Shown in pieces: positions 16,771 through 25,425 of a stretch of DNA of 64,000 nt. Source of the DNA: Haloechinothrix_A salitolerans (GTDB lineage Bacteria > Actinomycetota > Actinomycetes > Mycobacteriales > Pseudonocardiaceae); the NCBI RefSeq assembly GCF_039544105.1, contig NZ_BAABLA010000007.1, one strand, 5' to 3'. The notes beneath the pieces were generated by a model that worked only from the letters and a program-made list of their open reading frames with translations, was not told the DNA's origin and searched no databases. How positions within the stretch are numbered: the first letter of the stretch is position 1; every line of letters starts with the position of its first letter. The position numbers and the translations under genes are program-made.

Positions 16771-17604
16771 GTGGATAGGCCCGACTTGATCGCATCGGAC
16801 GTCGACGGCACGCTGCTGACGCCGCTGGAACGAATGAGCAGGCGAACGCTCGACGTGCTCGGCCGCGTGCACGGCGCCGAGGTGCCGTTCGTCCTCGTCA
16901 GCGGCAGACCGCCACGCTGGATCCCGCCGGTCGCGTCACAAGGAGACATCACCGGCTACGCGGTGTGCGCCAACGGCGCCGCACTCTACGACATCGGCTC
17001 GGACAAGGTACTGAGCGTGCGTGGGTTGGACGTCGTCACACTGCACGACGTCGCCGATGCCGTGCTCACCGCGCTCCCCGAAGCGCATCTCGCGGCGGAG
17101 CGGGTCGGCGAGACCGCACACGATCAGAGCGTGCCGCAGTTCGTGGCCGAGCCGGAGTTTCGCAACCCGTGGGACGGCGCGTCCCCGCCACACGGCGAGG
17201 GCGAGAGCGAGCCGGTGAGCAGGGCGGCGGTGCTCGGCAGGAAGGCCATCAAACTGCTCGTCAGCAACGGTGGGATGACGTCGGATGAGATGGCGCATGC
17301 CGCCAGGGAGATGCTCGGTGCCGCCGTCGACATCACGTACTCCACCAACGCCGGGCTGATCGAGATCTCCGCGCCGAACGTCACCAAGGCGAGTGGGCTC
17401 GCGGAGGTTGCCGAACTGGCCGACGTCGCCCAGCGAGACATCATCGCGTTCGGTGACATGCCCAACGACGTCGAAATGCTGCGCTGGGCCGGCCACGGCG
17501 TCGCGATGGCGAACGGGCACCCCGTCGTCCTGGCGTCGGCTGACGAGATCGCGGCACCGAATACCGAGGACGGCGTCGCACAGGTGCTCGAGCGCTGGTT
17601 CTAG
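16771..17604 (+). CDS. Cof-type HAD-superfamily phosphatase (Rv3813c-like)
   Basis: A 277-residue HAD hydrolase of the Cof/YidA subclass. IASDVDGTLLT is motif I with the nucleophilic Asp, PFVLVSGRPP is motif II, a variable cap follows (~85-190), and IIAFGDMPNDVEMLRWAGHGVAMANG is motif IV. Such enzymes dephosphorylate sugar phosphates or nucleotides. The GTG at 16771 has a GGGGA about 10 bases upstream. In M. tuberculosis a homologous HAD gene, Rv3813c, lies near glf and glfT2, so synteny supports the call. Its TAG stop shares the sequence CTAG with the stop of the convergent Gfo/Idh gene. Confidence 0.88.
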   Translation: MDRPDLIASDVDGTLLTPLERMSRRTLDVLGRVHGAEVPFVLVSGRPPRWIPPVASQGDITGYAVCANGAALYDIGSDKVLSVRGLDVVTLHDVADAVLTALPEAHLAAERVGETAHDQSVPQFVAEPEFRNPWDGASPPHGEGESEPVSRAAVLGRKAIKLLVSNGGMTSDEMAHAAREMLGAAVDITYSTNAGLIEISAPNVTKASGLAEVAELADVAQRDIIAFGDMPNDVEMLRWAGHGVAMANGHPVVLASADEIAAPNTEDGVAQVLERWF

Positions 17605-18569
17605 CGCCGCGCTGTCGCCAGCAGTTCCTCCGCCGTACGCAGCGTGTTCAGTCCTTCTCGCAGGCTCACGACGTCGGACGACACCCCGAGCACGGCGTCG
17701 CGGAACTTCTCGATCTCGACCCGCAACGGCTCTCGCTTCTTGATCGCGAACCGCGTGACATCACCCTCGGAGACGCCCCGGAACGTCGCGATCGACATCC
17801 AGTCGGTGTTGAGCACACCGTTGGCGTAAAAGGTGAGGTCGGCGGTGAGCGTGTCCGCGACGAACGCGCCGGTGTCGCCGGTGACGACGGTGACTCGCTC
17901 CTTCATCGGGGACAGCCAGTTCACCAAGTGGTTGGTGATCGTGCCGTTGGCCAGCCGCCCAGTGGCGGCGACCATGTCCTCGTGCGGCCTGCCCGACCGG
18001 TTCGTCACCTGCGCCGCGACGGAAGCGTAGTCAGATTTCGCCAGCCACGCGGTGAGGTCGATGTCGTGCGTCGCGAGGTCCTTGACGACGCCGACGTCGG
18101 CGATGCGCGCCGGGAACGGTCCCTGCCTGCGGGTGGCGATCTGGTAGATGTCACCAAGCTCGCCCGCCGCCATCCGCTCCCGCAGCGACTGCAACGCGGG
18201 GTTGTAGCGCTCGATGTGACCGACGGCGCCGAGGACTTCGTTCCTGGTGAACGCGTCGACCACGCGCTGACCGGCCTCGACGCTGTGGGCGATCGGCTTC
18301 TCGATCAACGTGGGGATGCCCGCCTCGGCTAGCGCGATCGCGACCTCCTCATGCAGCGCGGTCGGGACGGCGCAGACCGCCATGTCGAGGCCGACGTCGA
18401 TCAGCTCCTCGACCGACCCGAGCACCGGCAGCGCGCCCGCCACACCGTGCGGATCGCCGGTCGCGTCGGCGACGGCGGCCAGCATGAGCCCGTCGACCTC
18501 ACGCAGCACCCGTGCGTGGTGCTTGCCCATCATGCCGAGGCCGATCAGCCCCGCACGCAGCTCTGCCAT
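17601..18569 (-). CDS. Gfo/Idh/MocA-family sugar dehydrogenase
   Basis: The 322-residue protein begins ELRAGLIGLGMMGKHHARVL, the Rossmann loop of the Gfo/Idh/MocA family. EKPIAHSVEAGQRVVDAF carries the conserved EKP motif, then VGHIERYNPALQSL, and VGVVKDLATHDIDL with the catalytic-site Asp/His pair (the family's DxxxHxxD region). The ATG at 18569 is one base after the stop of the DegT aminotransferase, so they form an operon. A dehydrogenase plus DegT aminotransferase is the usual pair for 3-amino or 2,3-diamino nucleotide sugars (for example WlbA with WlbE). The acetyltransferase such a pathway needs could be the LpxA-like protein at 24721. That pathway link is inference. Confidence 0.87.
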   Translation of the reverse strand: MAELRAGLIGLGMMGKHHARVLREVDGLMLAAVADATGDPHGVAGALPVLGSVEELIDVGLDMAVCAVPTALHEEVAIALAEAGIPTLIEKPIAHSVEAGQRVVDAFTRNEVLGAVGHIERYNPALQSLRERMAAGELGDIYQIATRRQGPFPARIADVGVVKDLATHDIDLTAWLAKSDYASVAAQVTNRSGRPHEDMVAATGRLANGTITNHLVNWLSPMKERVTVVTGDTGAFVADTLTADLTFYANGVLNTDWMSIATFRGVSEGDVTRFAIKKREPLRVEIEKFRDAVLGVSSDVVSLREGLNTLRTAEELLATARR

Positions 18570-18570
18570 C

Positions 18571-19662
18571 TCATGCACCTGCCTTGGCCAGCGTGTTGAC
18601 CGCCGTGACGATGCGCTCGCGGTCCTCGTCGTCCAACGCGGGATGCACGGGCAGCGAAAGCACGGTGGCGGCCGCCCGCGCCGTGTTGGGGAGGTCCGCC
18701 GTGCGCGCGAACGACGGCAGCTCGTGGTTCGGGGTCGGGTAATACACGCCGGCGCCGATCTGGTGCTCGTCGCGCAGGGCGTCGACAAAGCCGTCGCGGT
18801 CCTCGGGCACGGTGATCGTGTACTGGTGGTAGACGTGCTCGGCGCCGTCCGCCACGGCGGGGATGCCGACGCCGTCGAGCGCGGCGTCGAAGTACCGCGC
18901 GTTGGCCTGCCGCTGCCGGGTCCACTCGGCGAGCCGGGTCAGCTGCACCCTGCCTATCGCGGCGTGCAGGTCAGTCATCCGCGCGTTGAAGCCGACGACC
19001 TCGTTTTCATACTGCCGCCGCATGCCCTGGTTGCGCAGCAGCCGGAGCTGACGCTCGACGTCGACGTCTGCCGTGGACACCATGCCGCCCTCGCCAGACG
19101 TCATATTCTTGGTCGGGTAGAGGCTGAACACCCCGAACGAGCCGAACGTGCCGACCGGCTGTCCGTCCAGTCGCGCGCCGTGCGCCTGCGCGGCGTCCTC
19201 GAACACGGCGAGCCCCTGCCGTTTGGCAAGCGCACGCAACGCGGGCATGTTCGCGGGGTGCCCGTAGAGGTGCACCGGCATGATGCCCGCCGTCCGCTCG
19301 GTCACGAGGCTGGCGACGTGGTCCGGGTCGAGGCAGTAGTGCGCGAGCTCGATGTCCGCGAACACGGGGGTCGCGCCGGTCAGCGCGACGGCGTTGGCGG
19401 TGGCGGCGAAGGTGAAGGACGGCACGATGACCTCGTCGCCCGGCCCGACGCCGGCGGCGAGCAAGCCGAGGTGCAGCCCCGCTGTGCCGGAGTTGACGGC
19501 GATCACCGGCCTGCCGTCGAGCAGGACATCGCTGAACTCCCGCTCGAACTCGGCGACTTCGGCGCCCTGCGCGAGCATGCCGGAGCGCAGCACGGCATCG
19601 ACGGCGTCGCGCTCGGCATCACCGATGATCGGCTTCGCCGCCGGGATGAAGTCCTTGCTCAC
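18571..19662 (-). CDS. DegT/DnrJ/EryC1/StrS-family sugar aminotransferase
   Basis: A 363-residue PLP enzyme that aminates keto-sugar nucleotides. Family signatures: FIPAAKPIIGDAE near the start, VNSGTAGLHLGLLA, EVIVPSFTFAATANAV, MPVHLYGHPA, EDAAQAHGA, and SLYPTKNMTSGEGGM, which contains the Schiff-base Lys. ENEVVGFNARMTDLHAAIG and the C-terminal VYYPTPNHELPSF follow in order. It is the first gene of a two-gene operon with the Gfo/Idh dehydrogenase. Length and motif order are typical. The sugar product cannot be read from sequence; the neighbouring dehydrogenase suggests oxidation at C3 followed by transamination. Confidence 0.92.
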   Translation of the reverse strand: MSKDFIPAAKPIIGDAERDAVDAVLRSGMLAQGAEVAEFEREFSDVLLDGRPVIAVNSGTAGLHLGLLAAGVGPGDEVIVPSFTFAATANAVALTGATPVFADIELAHYCLDPDHVASLVTERTAGIMPVHLYGHPANMPALRALAKRQGLAVFEDAAQAHGARLDGQPVGTFGSFGVFSLYPTKNMTSGEGGMVSTADVDVERQLRLLRNQGMRRQYENEVVGFNARMTDLHAAIGRVQLTRLAEWTRQRQANARYFDAALDGVGIPAVADGAEHVYHQYTITVPEDRDGFVDALRDEHQIGAGVYYPTPNHELPSFARTADLPNTARAAATVLSLPVHPALDDEDRERIVTAVNTLAKAGA

Positions 19663-19746
19663 GCGGCCCCCGCAAGTCCTTGGTGACGTGACCGCTTCAC
19701 CCTATTCGTATGCCGGACGCCACCGACGTCCCGCTCCCGGGCGTGA

Positions 19747-20475
19747 CTACCGCTCGTTGTCCATCGCGGCGGCTTCCTCCGGGGTCGGCGCGGTGCCGCC
19801 GAGATGCGCGGGCAGCCACCACGGGTCCTCTCCGGCCGCCGGCGAGTCCGGGTAGTCGGCCTGCACCTTGTCGAGCAGGTGCTGCATCCGTTCCCGCAGG
19901 TCGGTGGTGACCTTGTCGACGTCGCCCTCCTCAGGGTGGAACGCCTCACCAGCCAGGATCGAAACCGGCACGTGTCGCTGCGTGAGGTTCTTCGGGCGGC
20001 CCTTCGTCCACAGCCGCTGCGTGCCCCACACCGCCATCGGCACTACCGGCACCCCAGCGTCAGCCGCCATCCGTACCGAGCCCGATTTCAGCCCCTTCAC
20101 GGTGAACGACCGGCTGATCGTGGCCTCGGGGAACACGCCGACGACCTCGCCGGACCGCAGCCGCTCGACCGCCTCGTCGTAGGACGCCTTACCAGCGGCA
20201 CGGTCCACCGAGATGTGCCGCATGCCGCGCATCAGCGGCCCGGCGATGCGGTTCTCGAACACCTCGCGTTTGGCCATGAACCGCACCAGCCGATCGGCGG
20301 GAAGCGCGCCCAGCCCACAGAAGATGAAGTCGAGGTAGCTCACGTGCGTACACGCGATCACCGCACCGCCATGTCGCGGCACGTGCTCCGTACCGTCGAT
20401 GTCGAGCTTGAGATCAAGCACGCGGAACATGGTCTTGCACGCCGCGATGACCGGCGGGTACACGAGTTCTGCCAT
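19747..20475 (-). CDS. 1-acyl-sn-glycerol-3-phosphate acyltransferase (PlsC family)
   Basis: The 242-residue protein has acyltransferase block I HVSYLD (HxxxxD), block II around RFMAKREVFENRIAGPLMRGM, and block III VGVFPEATISRS, the FPEGT equivalent with Ala replacing Gly. It should acylate lysophosphatidic acid or a related lipid at the membrane during phospholipid or glycolipid synthesis. The ATG at 20475 (MAELVYPPV) is the natural start. The C-terminal ~50 residues are acidic and Pro-rich. Homologues Rv3814c-Rv3816c lie near the galactan genes in M. tuberculosis, so the position is syntenic. It is followed by an 84 bp gap before the aminotransferase start on the same strand. Confidence 0.88.
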   Translation of the reverse strand: MAELVYPPVIAACKTMFRVLDLKLDIDGTEHVPRHGGAVIACTHVSYLDFIFCGLGALPADRLVRFMAKREVFENRIAGPLMRGMRHISVDRAAGKASYDEAVERLRSGEVVGVFPEATISRSFTVKGLKSGSVRMAADAGVPVVPMAVWGTQRLWTKGRPKNLTQRHVPVSILAGEAFHPEEGDVDKVTTDLRERMQHLLDKVQADYPDSPAAGEDPWWLPAHLGGTAPTPEEAAAMDNER

Positions 20476-20572
20476 GCCGCTAGGTTACGCGAGCGTAGGT
20501 TCAGTGGCGTTATGCCACCGCCCACACCTGGCCCGGCACGGCGCGGGGAACGGCGGTTGCCGCGGGTACAGC

Positions 20573-21400
20573 TCACTGCACGGTTGGCACCGGCACCGGC
20601 TCCGCGACCTGCTCGGACACCCGCGGCGTGTACCCGAGCCGCTGCCCCTTCCGGTTCGGGTGGTACGACTCCAAGATCGGGTAGGACAGCCCGTTCAGCC
20701 ACTCGACGTCGTCGCACACCGCATGGCCGGTGAATTCCTTGCGCACATCGACGTACTCGATGCCGCCCGCTCGCGCGCTCGCCTCGATTGTCCTGGCGAG
20801 CCGGTCGGCCGACTTGTTCAACTCACGCTGCTCACCCGAACTGATCCGCGCGCCCGCGTTGCACTGCTCACCATTGAACAGGCGTGGGTAGCCGACCGCT
20901 ACGACCCGTGCCTGCGGCGCGCGGGCGACGATGTCGGCGTAGAGCCGGTCGAGCCTGCCAGGCAGGACGTCGCGGATGATGCGATTCGCCTCGTCGATCT
21001 CGTCCCAGCAGGTGTAGGGCCACGGCCGTGCGCAAGCGGTAAGCACGGAGGCGAACCCGATGTCGTTGCCGCCGACTTGCACGGTGACGTACTCGGTATC
21101 GCTCCCGAGGCTGCCGAGTTGCTTCCCGCGCACATCGGCCACCCGTGAGCCGGAACAGGCGGCGAATGTCAGCGCGGCACCGATCTTGGACGCGACGCGC
21201 ACGGGGTAGGCGTGCGGCGAGCGGTAGCAGTCGCCGCTGTCCTCGTAGTACGCCCTGGTACCGACGCCGGACGCGTAGGAGTCACCGAGCGCCGTGTATC
21301 TCACCGGCTCCGCCGTGCCCTGCCCCGGCAGGACGAACAGCGACCCGATCGCCGCCGTCACCGCGAGGGCCAACTGAACAACGCGTCGATGTGTGCCCAT
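20573..21400 (-). CDS. Secreted SGNH/GDSL lipase-esterase
   Basis: A 275-residue exported hydrolase. The ATG at 21400 follows CAGGGGGC and opens a Sec signal peptide (MGTHRRVVQ, hydrophobic core ending LPGQGTAEP). The mature part has SGNH block I GDSYASGVG with the nucleophile Ser, block III GGNDIGF, and block V YHPNRKGQ with the catalytic His. Several Cys residues probably form disulfides. The length fits actinobacterial SGNH lipases related to the Streptomyces coelicolor enzyme. It is probably monocistronic; the next gene downstream is 97 bp away. The substrate, an ester of an extracellular lipid or acylated glycan, is unknown. Confidence 0.9.
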   Translation of the reverse strand: MGTHRRVVQLALAVTAAIGSLFVLPGQGTAEPVRYTALGDSYASGVGTRAYYEDSGDCYRSPHAYPVRVASKIGAALTFAACSGSRVADVRGKQLGSLGSDTEYVTVQVGGNDIGFASVLTACARPWPYTCWDEIDEANRIIRDVLPGRLDRLYADIVARAPQARVVAVGYPRLFNGEQCNAGARISSGEQRELNKSADRLARTIEASARAGGIEYVDVRKEFTGHAVCDDVEWLNGLSYPILESYHPNRKGQRLGYTPRVSEQVAEPVPVPTVQ

Positions 21401-21732
21401 ATCGGCCCCCTGTAACGGCGTGCCGTGCCGGTAGATACCAATCCGCCCGGAAGTAACCCGGACTGACCGAGCAAGCGAGTGTGCCTGTCGACTTACTTCC
21501 GGCCTGCTTGGCATGCGCAGCGCTTACTCAGCGTGCACCCGTGATCGCGGCGAGGCAATCGTCCGAACGCTTGACAGCGGCTTTACACGCGGCGGCGAGT
21601 TTCACCCTTTCGTGCGGAGGCATTCGACATTGCTGGCATCCGTCCGCAGTCTTGGGCTAAATGGCGTAATACCGCGTCCTTATAGGCGCATCGCATGGCG
21701 GCCAGACGCACTACTACCCCGACGGAGCTGCG
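21401..21732. other. Divergent intergenic region with no visible gene
   Basis: About 330 bp lie between the starts of the SGNH lipase and the second DUF6541 gene. A TTGACA at 21571-21576 could be a -35 box, but no convincing -10 follows at normal spacing. No gene or repeat is evident. Confidence 0.45.
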
Positions 21733-23784
21733 TTGCCGATCGCACTAAACCCCGGCATGGCCGTGGCGACCATCGCGTTGACATGCCTGATGGTGATCGT
21801 CCCCGGCCTGCTCGCCGCGGCCGCCCTCGGCGTGCGCGGTTGGCTGCTCGCCGCGAGCGCGCCGCTGGTCACTTACGCCGTGGTCGGCATCGCCGGTCCC
21901 TGGTTAGCGATCGCGGGCGTGCCATTCACCGTGGCGACATTCGTGCTGGCCACCCTCGTGACCGTCGCGGCCTGCGCTGGGGTCCGGCTGCCGCACCGCG
22001 GACGAGCCGCGCTGTTCCGCCTAGGCAAAGACGACGTCGGCTCACCGTGGCAACGGGGCGCGCACCTCTCCGTCCTCGGCTGCGTCGTGACCGCGGCGGC
22101 GCTCGGCGGCTACACGGTGCTCAACGGCATGGGAAACCTGGCGACCATCCCGCAGGACTGGGACGCCGCTTTCCATGCCAACGGCATCCGCTACATCGCT
22201 GAGACGCACGACAGCAGCCTGCACGGCATGGGGTCGCTGAATAAGTACGGCGATGGCACCGCGCTGTTCTACCCGAACGCCTACCACCTCATCGGTGCGT
22301 TGGTGTACCAGCTCAGCGGCGTCTCGGTCGCGACCGTGCTCAATGCCCACACGGTGCTGCTACCGGGGCTGCTCGCGCTGGCGTTGATCGCGATGATCCG
22401 GGAGTTTCACGGCAGGGCGGTGTTCGCTGGATTCGCCGCCTTGCTCGCCATCGCACCAGTGACCTTGCTCTACGCCTCCCTTGAGCGTGGGCCGCTGCTG
22501 ACGTTCCTTGAGGGGCTCGCCCTGTTGCCGGTCGGTATCGCGGTGCTGCGACGACTGTTGACCCGCCGAGACGTCGTCGCGGCCGCTCTCGCCGTACTCG
22601 TACTGATTGGCCTGCTAGCCATCCACCCGTCGACGCTTTTCACCGGGCTCGTGTTCGGGATTCCGCTGCTGGCGCAGCACTGGCTTACCGCACGACCGCA
22701 TGGCACCCGGACACGCCTTGTCGGCGGCGACCTACTGACGCTCGGGGGCGTCGTAGTGACGGCGGCGCTGCTGGCAGCGCCGCACCTGGTCGGCGCGGCG
22801 ACCCGGCCCTCCCCCGGCGGCCCGGTCACCTGGCCCGTCGAACTAGACATCCAAAGCGCTGTCGGGGCGCTGCTGGTGTTCCAGCACGATCAGCCGCTGC
22901 CGCGGCTCTGGCTCTGCGCAGCACTCGTGCTCGGTGTGATGTTCATGCGCAGGCTCGGCGAGTTGCGGTGGCTCGGCGCGACCGCGCTGCTGGCGAGCGC
23001 CGCATGGGTCGCCGTCGCGACATCGGACGCGCCGATAGTCATCGCGCTCAGCCAACCGCTGTGGAACGACCCGTGGCGGTTCATGGCGCTGGCGGCGCTG
23101 CCGCTGACGATGCTCGCCGCCCACGGGATGGCCGAGGCGCAGGCGGTAGCGCGCCCGGTGATCGCGCGAGTGGTCGACCGGCTCACGTCACGTATTCGGC
23201 GTGGCATCGACATCCCACGTACCTGGGTCGCTGGCGGCGTCGCGCTCACCATGATCGCGGGCTTCGCGTGGGTAACCGGGTTGTTCTACACCGGGCCGAA
23301 CACCGCCGTCGTCCACAAGGGTTTCGACATGGATAGCAGCGAGCGCGTCAGCACGGCGGAAGTGGCGGCCATGCGTAAGCTCGGCGAGCTAGCCGCGCCT
23401 GGTGAGTGGGCGATGAACGACCGGTTCGACGGCACGGTGTGGACGTACGCGATCAGCGGCGTGCGGACCGTCGCGGCGCACTACGACAAGCGACGCATCG
23501 CCACCGAGGCGCGGTTGCTCTCGCGGCGGTTCAACCACTTCGACGACGACCCAGACGTGCGGGCGGCCGCCGCCGAACTCAACGTGCGCTGGGTGATCAT
23601 CGGCAAGCGCGGCTTCGTCAGGGACGGGAAGCACCGGACCGCCGGTCTCACCGGGCACGCCGCCCTACCGTTCCTGACGAAAGTCTACGAGAACGAGGGC
23701 GCGGTGATCTACCGCGTGGACTCCACGACCAGCGGGTACGAGTTCACCTCGGCGCGGCCGCGCGCAGCGTCGACCGGGCGGTGA
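21733..23784 (+). CDS. DUF6541/Rv3779-type polytopic membrane protein, copy 2
   Basis: This 683-residue paralogue of the gene at 12879 keeps the same architecture. There are about 12 membrane helices, the loop WDAAFHANGIRYIAETHD, LFYPNAYHLIGALV, then WNDPWRFMALAALPL, and a soluble C-terminal domain with MNDRFDGTVWTYAISGV and LNVRWVIIGKRG. The TTG at 21733 has GGAG five bases upstream; an ATG at 21757 is an alternative start. Its 3' end overlaps the convergent UPF0104 gene by 41 bp. The conserved acidic WDxxFHAN loop suggests a GT-C-like active site facing outward, but the reaction is not known from sequence. Confidence 0.8.
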   Translation: MPIALNPGMAVATIALTCLMVIVPGLLAAAALGVRGWLLAASAPLVTYAVVGIAGPWLAIAGVPFTVATFVLATLVTVAACAGVRLPHRGRAALFRLGKDDVGSPWQRGAHLSVLGCVVTAAALGGYTVLNGMGNLATIPQDWDAAFHANGIRYIAETHDSSLHGMGSLNKYGDGTALFYPNAYHLIGALVYQLSGVSVATVLNAHTVLLPGLLALALIAMIREFHGRAVFAGFAALLAIAPVTLLYASLERGPLLTFLEGLALLPVGIAVLRRLLTRRDVVAAALAVLVLIGLLAIHPSTLFTGLVFGIPLLAQHWLTARPHGTRTRLVGGDLLTLGGVVVTAALLAAPHLVGAATRPSPGGPVTWPVELDIQSAVGALLVFQHDQPLPRLWLCAALVLGVMFMRRLGELRWLGATALLASAAWVAVATSDAPIVIALSQPLWNDPWRFMALAALPLTMLAAHGMAEAQAVARPVIARVVDRLTSRIRRGIDIPRTWVAGGVALTMIAGFAWVTGLFYTGPNTAVVHKGFDMDSSERVSTAEVAAMRKLGELAAPGEWAMNDRFDGTVWTYAISGVRTVAAHYDKRRIATEARLLSRRFNHFDDDPDVRAAAAELNVRWVIIGKRGFVRDGKHRTAGLTGHAALPFLTKVYENEGAVIYRVDSTTSGYEFTSARPRAASTGR

Positions 23785-24724
23785 TCGCCGCGCCGCCCGC
23801 GGTGATCAGATCGGCGACCAGGAACATCACGCGGGACACGGCGGCGAACGCGAGCGCTTCCACCTGACCGATGCCAGCCGCGACCAGCACCGCGACGATC
23901 ACCACCTCCCGCGCGCCAGCGCCTGCCGGGAAGATGAACGCGACTGTTCCTGCCGTCATCGCCAGCGCCATCGCACCCACGCACAGGGCGAGCCCGGTCC
24001 AGCCGGGCGCGCCGACAGAGTTCGCCAGCAGCCACAGGTGCAGGCCGTGCAGCACCTTCGCGACGCCGGACGCGCCGAGTGACTTGCCGACCATCGCGCC
24101 GCTGAGGGTGTGCTCCAGTGCGGGCTTGCGCAGCAGCCGCAGCACCAACGACGTCCCCCACGTCAGCACGCGCGGATGCAGCGCGACCAGCCCGATCGGG
24201 ATGAGCGCGAGCATCCACCGGGCGTTCGGGCTGGTGTCGAAGATGACCGGCAGCGCGATCAGCCCGGCGACCATCGCGGACACCATGATCACGCCGAGGT
24301 GCACCAGCGACGCCACGAACACCCTCGCCCGCGCGAGCCCGGCCTGCTTGCCCAGTTCCATCTGGAGCAGATAGCCCCACACCGAGCCGGGCACGTACTT
24401 TCCGAGCTGCCCGACCAGGAAGATCTGCGAGCTGCGGCGGTAGCCGACCGGCGCGCCGAGGTGGTCGATGATCACCTGCCAGCCGTAGACGGTCGCCGCG
24501 AGCGAAGCGATCACCATGACCTGCGACAGCACGGCCGATTCCCACGGGATGTCGCCGAGCGTGGTCCAGAACTCCGTCCAGTGCTGGCTGAGCTGGTGAA
24601 TGGCGAAGCCGACGACGACGGCGATGGCAAGCCACCGCAGGCCGTTGACGACCTGGGTCCTGGTGACAGAGATCTGCCGCTGTCTCGGGGTCGTGCCCTC
24701 CGATGTGGTCGGTGGCTCTGTCAT
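23744..24724 (-). CDS. UPF0104 / lysylphosphatidylglycerol-synthase TM-domain protein
   Basis: The 326-residue protein has about eight membrane helices and matches the flippase-like UPF0104 family, with YGWQVIIDHLGAPVGY, FLVGQLGKYVPGSVWGYLLQ and FIFPAGAGAREVVIVAVL (the GxGxxE-like loop). Members accompany polysaccharide or glycolipid genes and are suspected lipid movers. The ATG at 24724 overlaps the stop of the LpxA-like gene by four bases (ATGA), so they are coupled. Upstream in-frame codons overlap that gene and are rejected. It is the last gene of a GT4, LpxA-like, UPF0104 operon. Confidence 0.85.
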   Translation of the reverse strand: MTEPPTTSEGTTPRQRQISVTRTQVVNGLRWLAIAVVVGFAIHQLSQHWTEFWTTLGDIPWESAVLSQVMVIASLAATVYGWQVIIDHLGAPVGYRRSSQIFLVGQLGKYVPGSVWGYLLQMELGKQAGLARARVFVASLVHLGVIMVSAMVAGLIALPVIFDTSPNARWMLALIPIGLVALHPRVLTWGTSLVLRLLRKPALEHTLSGAMVGKSLGASGVAKVLHGLHLWLLANSVGAPGWTGLALCVGAMALAMTAGTVAFIFPAGAGAREVVIVAVLVAAGIGQVEALAFAAVSRVMFLVADLITAGGAAITARSTLRAAAPR

Positions 24725-25425
24725 CTCGCCTCCCACTTCCGCACCAGTGCGCTCAGTTCGGCGGGCACGCCATTGACGTCCCATGGCCTTTGCTCCCTGA
24801 TGCACGACGCCAGCCGGTCGATCACGTCGTCGGGCACCCCGCCGCGGGACAACCCCACGGAATTGACCCCAGTGACACGAGCGGGCACGCCGACGCTGAC
24901 GCTGAACGGGCCGACGGCGCCGCGCACGGCCGCGCCCATGCCGACCATCGCGCCCGGCCCGATCGCCCCGCCCTGGTGCACGGTCACCCCGAGCCCGAGG
25001 TTGGCCAGCGTCCACACCTCGCTGTGCCCGCCGACGACGACATTCGATCCGAGGGTGACGTCGTCACCGATCACGCAGTCGTGAGCGACGTGGCTGCCGC
25101 GCAGGAAGTAGCCGTTGCTGCCGATGTCCGTGCGGCGCTCGATGCCTTGGTGCGCGCTGAAGTACTCGCGGATGCGGTTGCCGTCGCCGATGGCGACGCC
25201 GTGGCCGTCGACGTCCGGGTCGCCGGTCAGCTCGCCCTCCCAGGAGGCTGGGTGCGACGCGGCTCGATGCGACGCCGGGGTGCCGATCGTGACGTGTGGC
25301 CCGATCCAGTTGCCGGAGCCGATGGTCACGGGACCAACGATGACCGCGAACGGGCCGATCACGTTGTCGTCGCCAAGCGAGACCCCTTCGCCGATGATGG
25401 CGCTGGGGTGGATGCTGTTACCCAC
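24721..25425 (-). CDS. LpxA-like left-handed beta-helix acyltransferase
   Basis: A 234-residue hexapeptide-repeat protein. It opens IHPSAIIGEGVSLGDDNVIG and continues with I/V-G-x-x-N turns characteristic of a left-handed beta helix. SNGYFLRGSHVAHDCVIGD contains the His-Asp of the active site of LpxA-type N/O-acyltransferases. The C-terminus keeps the LpxA-like VNSVGLSRGG and a helical tail. UDP-GlcNAc O-acyltransferase is its role in lipid A synthesis, but actinomycetes make no lipid A, so another acylated sugar is more likely. The GTG at 25425 overlaps the GT4 stop by eight bases. It could acylate the amino sugar made by the DegT and Gfo/Idh enzymes; that is inference. Confidence 0.85.
   Translation of the reverse strand: MGNSIHPSAIIGEGVSLGDDNVIGPFAVIVGPVTIGSGNWIGPHVTIGTPASHRAASHPASWEGELTGDPDVDGHGVAIGDGNRIREYFSAHQGIERRTDIGSNGYFLRGSHVAHDCVIGDDVTLGSNVVVGGHSEVWTLANLGLGVTVHQGGAIGPGAMVGMGAAVRGAVGPFSVSVGVPARVTGVNSVGLSRGGVPDDVIDRLASCIREQRPWDVNGVPAELSALVRKWEAR

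Noticed and set aside
18310..19686. A 458-codon plus-strand open frame
   Set aside because: Antisense to the DegT aminotransferase and Gfo/Idh genes, both with full sets of conserved motifs.
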